NCBI GenBank assembly: GCA_008973525.1
Contig: WACJ01000306.1
Location: 248,001 to 312,000, forward strand
Length of the DNA stretch: 64,000 nucleotides
Origin: Stenopsyche tienmushanensis
Lineage: Eukaryota > Arthropoda > Insecta > Trichoptera > Stenopsychidae
Reading direction: 5' to 3'
Below the pieces are notes generated by a model that was not told the origin of the DNA, did no database searches, and worked only from the letters and a program-made list of their open reading frames with translations. The position numbers were made by a program, and so were the translations under genes. How positions within the stretch are numbered: position 1 is the stretch's first letter; the number at the start of each line of letters is the position of its first letter. This document shows positions 1 through 11,201 of this stretch, piece after piece.

Positions 1-3000
1 AATCGAAAAAAATAATTCCCAAATATGTACTTTTTTGATATTGTGGATTAACGTGTCTTTTTTCGACATTCAGCGGGAACAAACTTAGAGATACAACATC
101 TTATTACAATATCATACAGGGTGTATACAAAATATGTATTTTGAAATATAATTAACAGCGTATTATGTAGCCATATTATGATTAATAATATTTAATAATT
201 TTAGCAAATTCAATCACTCATAAATATCTTTGCCAGGCTTTATTAATCGCTTCAGGATTTACTTATTCTGATCTGAAAAGCTTATATATATATCAAAAAT
301 TACCCTTATTTATCGATTGTCTTAGTTGTAAAAATGTTATGTAACAATTCATATTTTCGGAAATTTCGATTTATAGAGCCTGAGATATTTCAATTCAAGC
401 AATAATTTTTTTACATTTTAAATTGGGATACATTTGCATAAAATTATGATTTAATAGCTCTACAAATATATAATTAGAGAATCCAAATCTCTATTCAAAG
501 ACGATGGTAAAAAATATTTACTTGCTATTAATTGTGTGGAAAATGAAGATGTCTCCAAAAGCAAATAAAAGCTGCAGACGAATAAATAGGTACTTAAGAC
601 AGACATAAGGATTTGAGAAGACACATCATAGATAGACGGATATGCGAATCACATGTTTACCTTCGGAGATCAAACAGGATCTATTCCGTCTGAAGAAAAT
701 GTCATTACGGCGATATTTCGTTTTCCTCGAACGTGAAACTCTTTCCTTTTTTCCGCTTTCCTTCCGCATATCGTGCTCGGGATGCGGGAAGAATCGCTAC
801 AGAAACAAATTTCACGATTCGTTATCGAGTATCGAGTTTTCCCGATATACAATATTTCATATTTGGTCTGCGATCGTATTTGCTTGCAGCGCTTTTTGAC
901 AAATCGAATCCGATTTTTCAGTGAAATATTACTGGGCACTCGTCGGTGGGGAAATCCTTAACAAGTGTCCAATATATATCGGCGCTAATTAATTTCGGAT
1001 TACGAAAGACATTGTTTGATGCCTTGTCGATGGCTCTGAAATTATTTAGGATTATCAGGGAGGAGCGATTGATCATTTACAAGGCCGATTTTGACAGGAT
1101 TTATTACCTTAAAGGGTAAGCGCCGATCGTTAAGAGGGATGAATAAAACTCATTGAAATTTGGTCTGCAAATCTAATAATTAACGCAGATTATATTTCGT
1201 TAAAAACGAAATATTATTATACGTAATTGGATTTCTCTTAATTGGGGTCACTTCTTAATCAATATGTAGTATTTAATACCCGTTTAAGACTCTAAAATGT
1301 TTTTATAGTTGTAAGAGCTTCAATATTTTATTCGAGGAAGTGTTTGCATAGCTATCGAAAAACCTGAATATAATCGAAATGGATATTTATTTATTAATGA
1401 ATTTATAAATAAATATACATAACACATCACACGATAGACTAAAAATATAATATAAACTTCTGAAATTATTGTAATTATTTATCGATCGAATAAAAAATTT
1501 AATTAAAAAATAATGTACCATTTCCAATTATCCAAAAATTCAAATGAATTGTCAAGCATGTGATTTTGATTGCATATATGTTTTGGTCAGAATTTGCTTG
1601 TAGTTCTGGATGTGCCCGACGACCTATATGCAGTACACATTGACTATACTATGGCGATAAGTGAACAGAACTCGAGCCATAAAGATAATAAACTAATTTT
1701 TAATAATTGTCTAAAAATCTGCAAAATTAGAAAAGGCACATAATTGTGTGCTCGCAATTTATTTTTGAGTCTAATGTTAATGGACGAATTCTTCTTTCCA
1801 TCATACGCTTGCTTTGATTTTGGTTAAAATACTGCTATAGCCTGTTGTTATATTGGCATACATTTATTTTGAATTCCTAAAATCTTGCATTCTCATGGAT
1901 TTACGAAGCATCGATGAATAAAACAGGAGCAAACGCGAAAACGCCAAATGAACTTTTAATAATGGAAAATCTAATTCTATTTATTTCATATTTACTCTTC
2001 GTTTTTTGTTTAAAAAACTTCAGGCTTTTCTTCATGCATTTAATGAAACGGTCATTGTACAGCATTCAACTGCGAATGTATTCATTAAAATCTCATCTAA
2101 ATTGGATTGCTTCAAAACTTATATCGCGGAGTTTTTCTGCATTTAAAAATAAAGTTAGTCGTTTGTAGGAATACACATAGAGCGCATGGATATCAGGGAA
2201 CAATTGATTCTTCCCCCCTCACTGTAAAAGTGGAAAGGCTTTGTTCTCCCTGTTTGGTACCTCAGGGTATTGGGTTCGCGTCTGCCGCCGACAAAAGCAG
2301 ATTACGAGGCACTTATGGGAAATCAGAGGGAAAGCAACCGCTTCTCCCCGCGGAGATCACTTTGTCTTTTTTTCATCTCTCGGTCGGGGAGGAGGATGTT
2401 TTACCATTATTAAATGTGAATCAAGGACGAGGTTTATTCACTTAAATATTCAATTGTATATTAAAGAGTACCTCTGATGATAAAATAAATCTGAATGCGT
2501 TCAAAGGGCTCCATGCAATCCGCTTTGATTAAAACACTCGGAATATGCATGGATAAAATCGCAATATTGAACTGTAATTAAAGGGAAAATCACATATTAG
2601 CAATTCTTATAAAATATTCTTACAAGAGTGGCCAAATATAATGGACGATAAAGGTCCCCGAATAAAGTTTCTCCACCCCCTTGTTCCATGGATTTAGTAA
2701 ATGTGCGTTTAACAAGAAATTCGATTCAAAGTTTATAGTATCTTTAAATGGTTCAAAATTTAACTTGTATCTAAAGCAGCCTAAGTTCGAATCTTCGAGA
2801 GGTGTGTTCGGTGACTACATTTAAAAAAATACTACTAATAAAATGTATGCAATACAGATATATATAATTTATTATAATTTTTAAAACTATTGGAAGTGAT
2901 GATACTTGTTCAATATTTTATTTTTGAACTTGTCTTGAATGCATTTTTTTTATTAAGTTAAATTTTAGAAAAATCGCAGTAAAATTTGCGTAATTTATGA

Positions 3001-5577
3001 ATCTGAGAAATATTTGATTCTTAAAAAGTTCATATTTTATCTTAATAACGATAATCGAAGTTATACTTCTGATAAAAATTATCGTATAGTACCACTTATC
3101 TTGTTTTACATTACTAACCGTGAAAATCGTAGTACTACGCGATCCGATGAAAGTGTCTTAAAACAAACGCTTAAAATTAACTTATTGATGCTTTTTTTTA
3201 ACCATGAATTAGGTAGTTTTATTAAAGATGAAGAATTCATAATATGATTTCCAGCTATTCTTCATAGGGGGCTTTAAAATCCCTGGAGATATTTATTCTA
3301 TTCTCTCCATTTCTGGATAGCATAACAGACTTTATAACCTTTCTATGAGATGTTATTTAAAATAAGGAATAATATATCCGATCCTTGTATTCTAGAATAT
3401 TTACAATTAAGATTTTCAGGAGTTATCGAAGGTTATAAAGTTTTCTTCAGGACTTACATCAATATTTTCTAACATATGGTATAATTAGTATAATGTTTTT
3501 GAAATATGTGAGTTTTGATTTAAAATTAGAAATTGATTAGATAGTATAACAATACAAGCGTTTATATGAACGGTTTTTCAAATATATTTTATATTCTTGA
3601 TGATTTTCAAATCTAATCTTCAAAAAATATGATATATTAAACTTTCATAGTCAATAATATTTACTTATATTTAGTTGTGAAATGAAATCAAATTGTGGGC
3701 GAAAATGACGTGAAAAACACTAATAATAATAATAATACTAATTTAATTAATTACAAATAATTGGAAACCGTATAATGTAATTCTTGTGAAATGTTGATCA
3801 GAGTTATAATATAAATAACGGTTATAACGAGTAAATCATGCCGCCCTTTCAACTCTCATTATAACCTAGTTTATCCATATATTTTTTATTCCCCGTGTGT
3901 ATATTTTTTTATTGGCATATACAAATATGTTACCATAATTTTTAGATAAAATTTAAGACCAAATATTTGTAACCCGTAAAGAAGAGTTGCTATTCGATTT
4001 AAATGTACGCATATTTGAACATTAAAAGAAAACTATAAATACGATAACAAGAAATTTTCTCGAGTTGTTGTTTGAAACGAAGAAGGGCTTATTTTATAAT
4101 ATGAGATTAAATATATATAATATATTGAACTGAAACTCATCCGATTTTATTTTCACTAAAAACCACCCAAGAAACAATTTCTGGTGAATTTCAAATATAT
4201 CCGGCAAAATTACAATATCAACGTTAACCAAAGTGGGTGATAATTGTCTTCGTTCGTCGGTAAAAGTATAAATTTAGATACAATTTTATAATATCCACAT
4301 CTGAAACATCAAAATCTTTGGATAAGCTTGTTATTCGTATTCATCATCCGTAAGAAGGATCCTTCCCCGATTATATTCAATCCTTTAGGCTAAAATAAGC
4401 AAATTTACATTTCATTCTGCCAAATTAAGCTTGAATCAAGTTGATCTGATTACTTGAATGTTAAGGCTTCGTAAATACATAAAATAAATTATATGAACGC
4501 ATATCGCTTTACGGAACGCAAAAAATGTATTTTTAAACAAACTAGTCCATCGGGGGGAAGAGTGTAGTTCTTATAATCCACGAAGTACTTTTCGACGATT
4601 AATCTGATCTGAAATGAGAATAAATTTCAATACATTATAAGTAAGATACCTTTTACACTCTACGTGTCTAAAATCCAAGCATTGTCTCATTTAACAAACA
4701 AGAACAATGCGATTGTAAAACGAACAACTTTTTAGCTAGTTTACGTGGGTGTGTGTGTAATTCATTATTATCTTCCGAACAAGGTAGGCTGTTTTCAAAG
4801 GAAATCTCCATAGAAACCTGAAAGATGTATTCATCCTTCGAGTGAGGTAAACCGAGAGCTTTTGACAAAATCTCTACTACGTGCTCTCGGGTACTTAATG
4901 GGGTATTTCGGAAGAAGAAATTGCGCAATTTTAATTTCTGGGATTTTAACTATCGCAAACGATACTTTTCCAGAGCTTTTTTTAATCGCATAATTTATTT
5001 ATTATCAGTTTGGAAAAATGTGAAGGATAATCTCGGTCCGGGGAAGCATATATTAATAAATAAGTGATTTCGAAACGCTGAAGGGCAGCTGAATCTGTCT
5101 AAAGTATTTTAAATTCATTTCGGGTAGGGAACTTTTGGAATAATTGACTTTATAATTTATATATTACGATCCTTGCAGAGTCGAAAGCGTCAAGAGTGCC
5201 TAAAATCGCAAATAATTATTTCATATCGGAATTCAAGGGAATCCTCTCTAAGAACTGTTTAATTTAGATGTAAGATCCTTTAGAAGGGATGAGATGAAAA
5301 CATTGCAATAATTTAATTTCGTGTATGATTAATGAAACGGACGAGAATTAAAAACAATCCTATGACATCCAAAATATTAACCCAAATTTAATAAAAATAG
5401 CCAATTAACATTGGAGGGTTTACAAAATCAGCTCAATGACATATTAACAATGTAAAATGCATTATCTTCATCGTTTAAATAAAATTGAAACGTTTGAGAG
5501 ATCGCAAGTATTAATATCAAATTGTTTCAAATTTATTTTGTGTTCACATAAATAAAATATTGTCCATAAAAAAATTA
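1..5577. other. AT-rich non-coding stretch with two CpG-richer islands
   Basis: No convincing coding region, RNA gene or intact mobile element is visible. Most of the sequence is A/T homopolymer-rich. Two islands stand out by higher GC and frequent CpG: about 640-1140 and about 2170-2440. A short (AAT)n run lies near 3720-3740. Open frames here are short, overlap on several strands and look like chance. The islands could be regulatory or old repeat sequence; nothing in them names a family. Confidence 0.6.
2170..2440. other. CpG-richer island, possible conserved non-coding block
   Basis: A compact block of clearly higher GC than its surroundings, with AT-rich flanks on both sides. Frames of up to 112 codons cross it on the plus strand, but two overlapping frames are open at once and neither shows a recognisable domain. 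I infer a candidate regulatory or conserved non-coding block, or an unrecognised repeat. Confidence 0.25.
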
Positions 5578-5589
5578 TTATGATAATCG

Positions 5590-5621
<32 letters not shown>

Positions 5622-5975
5622 CTGTGGGCGAGAAAATCTTCGCAAGACGCCCAGTGAAGCTGGGCAGTGTAGGATTCACGATTGTTCGGTCGTGCCTGCC
5701 CACTAAACCCGCCCTTGTCCTTCTCTGTCCTCCTGGTATTGTTTTCCACATTGCTTCGGGAGGACAGGTAGTCTGGCCTTAGGTGATTGGCCCTATTCTA
5801 TTGTTGGAGAGGCTGTTGCGCTCTGCGTCTCTCTCTTTCACTGCCCTCTTTGGCGCTCAGAATCTCTTCCACGTATTCGCGCCAAAGGTCCCAGTTCTTC
5901 TTGCTCTCCATCATGCTGTGGATCATGTTGTTGGCGTTGAGCTCGGCTACCCCGAGTGCTTTATGATAATCGTCT
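5578..5975 (-). mobile_element. 5'-truncated non-LTR retrotransposon insertion with target duplication
   Basis: The insertion runs on the minus strand. It ends in a 30-base T run (5592-5621, the poly-A tail read from the other strand). It carries a GC-rich 3' untranslated region (about 5622-5797) and the last codons of a pol-like frame (5798-5959). It is bounded by a perfect direct repeat, ttatgataatcgtct, at 5578-5592 and 5961-5975; the first T or two of the left copy merge with the tail. Tail, 5' truncation and a 15-bp duplication are the hallmarks of target-primed reverse transcription. The clean duplication and long tail suggest a recent insertion. Confidence 0.88.
5798..5959 (-). pseudogene. 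LINE pol C-terminal fragment (R1/jockey-type)
   Basis: Reading the minus strand from 5959 to a TAG at 5798-5800 gives 54 codons in one open frame. The product starts ALGVAELNANNMIH and continues with a Trp-containing helix (KKNWDLWREYVEEIL) and a charged Glu/Arg tail. This is the layout of the extreme C-terminus of insect R1-like LINE pol proteins, where a short 'ALGV...N' segment precedes a W-containing helix and an acidic/basic tail. Reverse transcriptase and endonuclease domains are absent because the insertion is 5'-truncated. Family assignment rests on this short segment and on the 3' structure; jockey or a related clade is possible. Confidence 0.65.
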
Positions 5976-7406
5976 AAATTTGTATATGATATCTCAAGTA
6001 GAAAGAAAATAATGCTTTTTGCTTTTTTATAGTCACTCGTTGTGTCAAGTTATGTATAGCTTTACCGTTTCACAATTATTTTTATAAATATTATTTAATT
6101 GTATGCAAAAGTATTTTGATATTATTTAATTGTTTTTTTGTATTACTAGCGATAATATTAAGAGAAAGGATTTTTCAGAAAAGATTGTTTAACTAAAACT
6201 ATATTTACAACGCTATTTAATAAAAATTGTTAGTACATATTAATTTATTTTATGTTTAAAATATAAATATTTTAATCAAATTAAAATATTAGAAAAATAA
6301 AATAAACGAACCATGTATAATCATTTTATTTTAACTTTTATAAATCCTCTTCAATTTAGATGATTAATAATTTTATTTTCATTTTTTTTAAATTGTTTTG
6401 TTTTAGAAGAAATTTAATTCAACAATTAAAATATTATCTATGTTTAGAACGTTCCCAAAGAAATACAAAACAAAAAAAACCAAGCTCAAACGACCCACAT
6501 AAAGTTTTATTAATTATAATTATATAGATATTTGTTTTGTTTTCAATTTTTTTCAAATTTATATAAAAAGTGATTATAATTATAATATCATAAATTCATG
6601 TATGTGAATTTAATAATAAGCTACAAAACCATCCCTATTAAAATGCTTTTGTAGTTGCTGTAAAGAAGCTTAAGGCTTATGATCCTCTTGAAATTTAATT
6701 TAATAATAGAAAACTCACTTATCAACTACAATGAAAGCCTTTAAGTTATTACAGTTTTTAGCTCTAAAATGATTTAAAAACCTGCTAAGAAATAAAACTA
6801 GATTAGATGCTATTTTTGATTTGTAACATATTATTTCTTGACAAGTGGATCAGTTCTTGGACTAATATTACAAAAATTCGGGTTCTATAGTGCAGATGTG
6901 GAATAAAAAATCATTTAAAGGAACGAAAGTATTAAAACTTCAGATTTATCGTCTAGATTTAAATTTAGCTTGATTTTCTGGGTGTAAAAAAGTAAAAACT
7001 CAAACAATCAATACACTTTGGAATGATAACACTAATTAAAGTAGAGTTTTAAAAAAATGCATAAAACTAATTAAGCTTTATAGATCCCAGGATCCCCATA
7101 TTGTGTGCGGAATTTGTTTTGCGAAATGTTTAACGGATATACTATGTTGGCGCACATTGGTCTGGTTGTTACAAAAAGAAAGCATAGTAACCGTCGATGT
7201 CTTATGTACTGACCAAGTCTCCGGCGATAACACATAAACGTCATCATTTCAATTCGTTTGGTGACAACAGCAACACATCGAAATCGTATTCGAGTCACTT
7301 TTTTAATTCTATGTTTGGCTTCCATCACATCGTTTATAATTGTGTTTATTATTAAAATAAAAAAAAAATAATTAATGTATTTTTTTAAAATATTTTTTGT
7401 GTTTTA
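5976..7406. other. AT-rich non-coding stretch
   Basis: Very AT-rich with no supported gene. A slightly more balanced patch at about 7080-7325 has an 85-codon minus-strand frame without any recognisable motif; I treat it as chance. One copy of a short GGGAACGTT-type motif (minus strand, 6447-6463) recurs elsewhere in the window. Confidence 0.6.
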
Positions 7407-7500
7407 GTGCGGGTACCCGACAAACTTTGCAATGCCCAATATTGCAAGAGTTCAAATACTTTGGAGCTACCTTCACAGAGAAGAAATAAATGAGTAACGA
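7407..7500 (+). repeat. Diverged fragment of the 'TACTAGCG' interspersed repeat
   Basis: The head motif reads gcgggtacccgacaaactt followed by tgcaatgcc, matching the start of the copies at 18857, 27585, 31698, 62008 and 62537 at most positions. The following bases (cacagag, then aagaaataaa) loosely resemble the 18.9-kb copy. The leading TACTAG is not preserved. It is an old, truncated copy. Confidence 0.5.
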
Positions 7501-7519
7501 AAAAAACTTTGGGATTCAA

Positions 7520-7613
7520 CGCGATAATCGGTGATAAACCATAATCGGTGTAAAGCGAATATAGAATCTACGACTTCATTATTTTTAAATTTGTTCGCTA
7601 CTCAAAAGGTTAA
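7520..7613 (-). mobile_element. Terminal fragment of a piggyBac-like (TTAA) element
   Basis: Read on the minus strand from TTAA at 7610-7613, the sequence begins CCTTTTGAG and continues through an AT-rich stretch, ATGAAGTCGT and CGCTTTACACCGATTA. This matches the left end of the element at 59687 over about 80 bases. The other terminus is not found, so this looks like a solo or truncated end. piggyBac-type transposons insert at TTAA and have CC-starting termini, which fits. Confidence 0.6.
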
Positions 7614-7753
7614 TGTACTTCTTAAATAATTACCAAGCGCGATCTTATACCCGTTTTTCAGTGTAATCTTACTACACTAGTCTTATATATAAAAATCAAT
7701 GTGTGTCTATCTAATTTAAATATTCTCATCCTAACTTAACAGAGCACAGAGCA

Positions 7754-8350
7754 GATTACACAGAGCCGCAACGAGGGTATGAAGGGTCCGTGGTAACTAT
7801 CTAACATGCGCCCCCTTTTCTCCAATTAAAAAAAATAGCCTCTAAGGGAGCTTCCGTGACCGTACAGATCATAAAAAATGCCGCAAAAAGACCGTAAAGA
7901 AGACAGAGTGACCATAAAGTCTGTATGTCCAACTGGTCTGCTTTTCGGACCGCTGACATGACGAATAAGCGCCTCGTGATCGGACGTCATACCTGAACAT
8001 GTCCACAGAACGATTACGAACTCTCATTACAAAACAAAGTTGTCAGAAGAAGACTGATCGGGTGCATTGTTTAAATTTTACAATCGATCGAAAATATTGT
8101 TATCTTTATTTTATTGTGGGCTTATCCTGGCTGGGTCGCCTCTATGTATGGAGCGATAACGAAGAAAATAAAAAAAATAAAAACGGACAGAGTCAATCAG
8201 TGTTGATTCAGGTAAAGTAGAATGGTCAAGTAAAATAAAAACCATGTGCAACTCTTGACCCGGTCGTATTCTACGTTTTACACCCCAAGCCCAGTTACTC
8301 CCGTGGCGGGCGCCTGCTTTGCCACCCCCTTGTTACGGCCCTGGATTACA
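7754..8350 (+). mobile_element. 583-bp hAT-like non-autonomous element with target duplication
   Basis: The element spans 7761-8343. The left end reads CAGAGCCGCAACGAGGG and the right end, on the minus strand, CAGGGCCGTAACAAGGG. The same heptamer, gattaca, flanks it at 7754-7760 and 8344-8350. The bases beside it differ, so the duplication is 7 bp, or 8 bp with one change. CAGRGCCG-type ends and a 7-8-bp duplication are typical of hAT elements. The interior codes for nothing recognisable (one 73-codon chance frame), so it is a non-autonomous derivative. Confidence 0.75.
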
Positions 8351-10160
8351 ATGCACTAAATTAAAATCCCTTATCTTTAGAAAAAAAACATTTTGAAATT
8401 AACTACGTCTGACATCGAATATCCCACACTGGGATGATAAATCAATATTGCAAATAAGAACAAATTTCTTATGAAATAAAATAAAAAATAATATGCTAAA
8501 AAGCTAATTTCCTACATTACAGCTTTCGATCTGAAATTAAACCGTGTTGTCATCAGATGATGATACTTTTAACAATTAGCAAACGCTCATGTTCTGCAGG
8601 TTTCACTGATAAATGCTGAAGTTGTTCCAGTACATTAATTAGGATTGCTTCCTTTGAATCCATTATTTACCTTCTCTCGTCTTAAATAATTACTTTGAAC
8701 GTACGTTCCACAAGTTTAAAAGTAAATCGAGTCGATTCATTCTGGTCCAATGCACGCAGAGTACACTTAAAATGGGGAACCACTTACATTTAAAGGACAA
8801 TTTATCCTTTAAGGGCGATAACGAATTCTCGAGCACTTATTTTCCAATGACTTGAATTTACATAGCGCTTAATATGCCCAAATTATATAATATCGCGATG
8901 GGATCCGAAGGATTATTAATGGAGTTTCGACTGTGGCAAAATGAATGAGAGCTTTGTTGTGAATTGTAGTTCTTTCATGACAAACGAACGGAAGGAAAAA
9001 GTGTATATAACTCGGAAGCGGATAATTAATTTAGCAAGTTTTTGAATAATTAATCTAATTCCCCAAAGTTGAACGAAAAACGGATTATGAAGCAAAAAAT
9101 CGCCTTTTAGTAAGCGTTGAGGAATTATGGAGTCAGCAATTAAAATAAAGGGATTTTTCAAGTCTAAGATATATTTCAAATCCGTTTCCAGTCATAGTCA
9201 ACAGTTTTAATCTACACAATTTTTGCTAAAAAAATGTTTTATAAATATGTGAGTTGATTTGCTGCAAAAAACTGATGCAAATACAAATTTTATTACTTTG
9301 AAACAAAATAGTATTTGATCAGAAGTTTTCCGATCAAATAGGCATTGAAAACACATTTGTAATAAAAGTTTTTTTTTAGATTCGCGGTGAGTGGAGGGGA
9401 GATGAACAAATTGTACCTCATAAATATATTACAATTATTTAATATGTATTTAGGCTTTAATAATCTTTTATTTTATATCAGCTTCGAGACTATTTACGTG
9501 TTTTGGTTATTTTTTGTTCAGGATTGTCACATCACATGATACTAATACTATTATAATAGCAACATTTTGACCAATATATTTTAAAATAGATTAAATTACG
9601 TAGTAAAGATCATTTAATGGGCAGTCCTGATGACCTCTATTGAATTTATTTAAAAATAAAATGAATTTGAAAAATTAAAAAAAATGACGGATTCGATTAA
9701 AACTAAACTAAATTGATCGATATTTTTACAAATACAAAAGATGTTAGTAATTTTTGGGATAGTTAAAACCGCTCGAATTCTCGTAGTGAAATGAAAGTCT
9801 TAACTTTCAACTTCAAAAACAATGCAATATCTTTTGACGTTAAAATAAATTGTTTGCAGTTGCATGGACCGACATTGCAGTGAGTTCGCTTTATTTTACT
9901 GCTTGTCATATCATAAAAATCTTTTTCGCACCATAACTTCTTTGCAAATAAAATTTAAAGATAATATGAATTATCTTTGAAATAACAAAGCAGGTTTAAA
10001 ATTATTTTAATATATATTTTTGCAATTTAATTACTTAGCGATTCAATGAATAATTCGAAAAAAATGTAATTCGATGCCAAGTTACATCTTAATAAATTTT
10101 TCATGCATTAATATATAGATCTAATTTTTATTTTATTTAAGAAGTTATTTTAACATATTT
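8351..10160. other. AT-rich non-coding stretch
   Basis: No gene, RNA or transposon terminus is recognised. Short open frames (for example 87 codons on the minus strand near 8916-9179) lack any domain signature. The region is uniform AT-rich intergenic or intronic DNA. Confidence 0.6.
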
Positions 10161-10403
10161 TTAACCTTTTGCGGTCCAAAAATAAAAAAGTTTCAGTAAG
10201 TCCCTAAATATTTAAGACATTTTTAAGAAAAAAATAATTTTGTGCAACCGTTAGTTACACACAAAAATATAAAATGATTATGAAAAAAATATCGTAAGCA
10301 TAATGGGATATGTTCACGAGAGCGCGCGTCAAGAGTCGACTGAGGTACTACCAGAATAAAATCGATGTCGAATCAGATTCGACATAGGACCGCAAAGGGT
10401 TAA
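10161..10403 (+). mobile_element. 243-bp piggyBac-like TTAA element
   Basis: TTAA at 10161-10164 is followed by CCTTTTGCGGTCC. The right end reads GGACCGCAAAGGG followed by TTAA (10400-10403). The 13-bp terminal inverted repeats match at 12 positions. TTAA flanks and CCC-type ends are the piggyBac signature. Just inside the right end is a perfect palindrome, ATGTCGAATC-A-GATTCGACAT (10365-10385). There is no transposase; this is a miniature non-autonomous element. Confidence 0.82.
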
Positions 10404-11166
10404 AGATGCATTTTTGTTGCTGAATGTAGAATTTTTCCAATTTTTGTAGGACAACGTAGGAATGAGTAGTGAAATCATTATTTTTTAAATCAATCATTCA
10501 GAGGTGACTATTCTTATCAATATTACGCTAATGCTTTATTTTTCATATTTAAAGTATGAGGATAGATCTGTACTGCATCAATCTATTGGAAATGTCAATA
10601 GTTTCCACAATTTAGGTTTCCACCCAAACCTTTATAACAAGAGTGAGAACTAACACACTATAACAACGCTTACGTTTCAACTCAAAAGTAAAAAAAATAG
10701 TTGAATGTGTGGAAATAGGATGATTAGTTTGATGAGAAGACTACGCAACTGCCATAAAAGAAAAGTTCAGCAGAGTTTCGTATTAAATTTATCATTCCTA
10801 TGTACATATATAACGCGTAGCAGATTAACATAATCAAATAAAACTTATTTTCGTTTCAGTAAATTAGCAAATATGTAGTATTTATTATAATCTGTGTACG
10901 CCAGATAAAATATGAAATCCTGTCTGGCAAAAGTTGAGTCTCATATTGGACCGATGTTTACCGACTTATTGGCCTGGAGCTAAAAGGGGACGGAGCTACG
11001 GGGCTGCGAGGCGCCCGAGGAAGATCGACAAACCCACCCACCCAAGCAGGGATGGAAGATGGAAGTAAAGTTGCCTAATTGCGAAAGTTTAGACGCAGCG
11101 TCTCTAATTACCAGAGCATGGGGTGAGCCAAATGTACATCAATGAATATGTTGCTATCTGGCTTAT

Positions 11167-11201
11167 AATGGCACCGCATAATATATTTATGCGGTACCAT
11201 T
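11167..11201. other. 14-bp stem hairpin beside a CpG-richer island
   Basis: The left arm aatggcaccgcata (11167-11180) and the right arm tatgcggtaccatt (11188-11201) pair at 13 of 14 positions around a 7-base AT loop. It follows a GC-rich block (about 10960-11120) in otherwise AT-rich DNA. It is short for a microRNA precursor. It may be a cruciform or regulatory palindrome, or a foldback remnant of a mobile element. Confidence 0.5.

Noticed and set aside
110..140. ATACAGGGTGTATAC, similar to a mariner terminal repeat
   Set aside because: No inverted partner or transposase nearby; the word is short and near-palindromic by chance.
2107..2445. 112-codon frame across the 2.2-kb island
   Set aside because: A second frame is open over the same bases; neither resembles a known protein.
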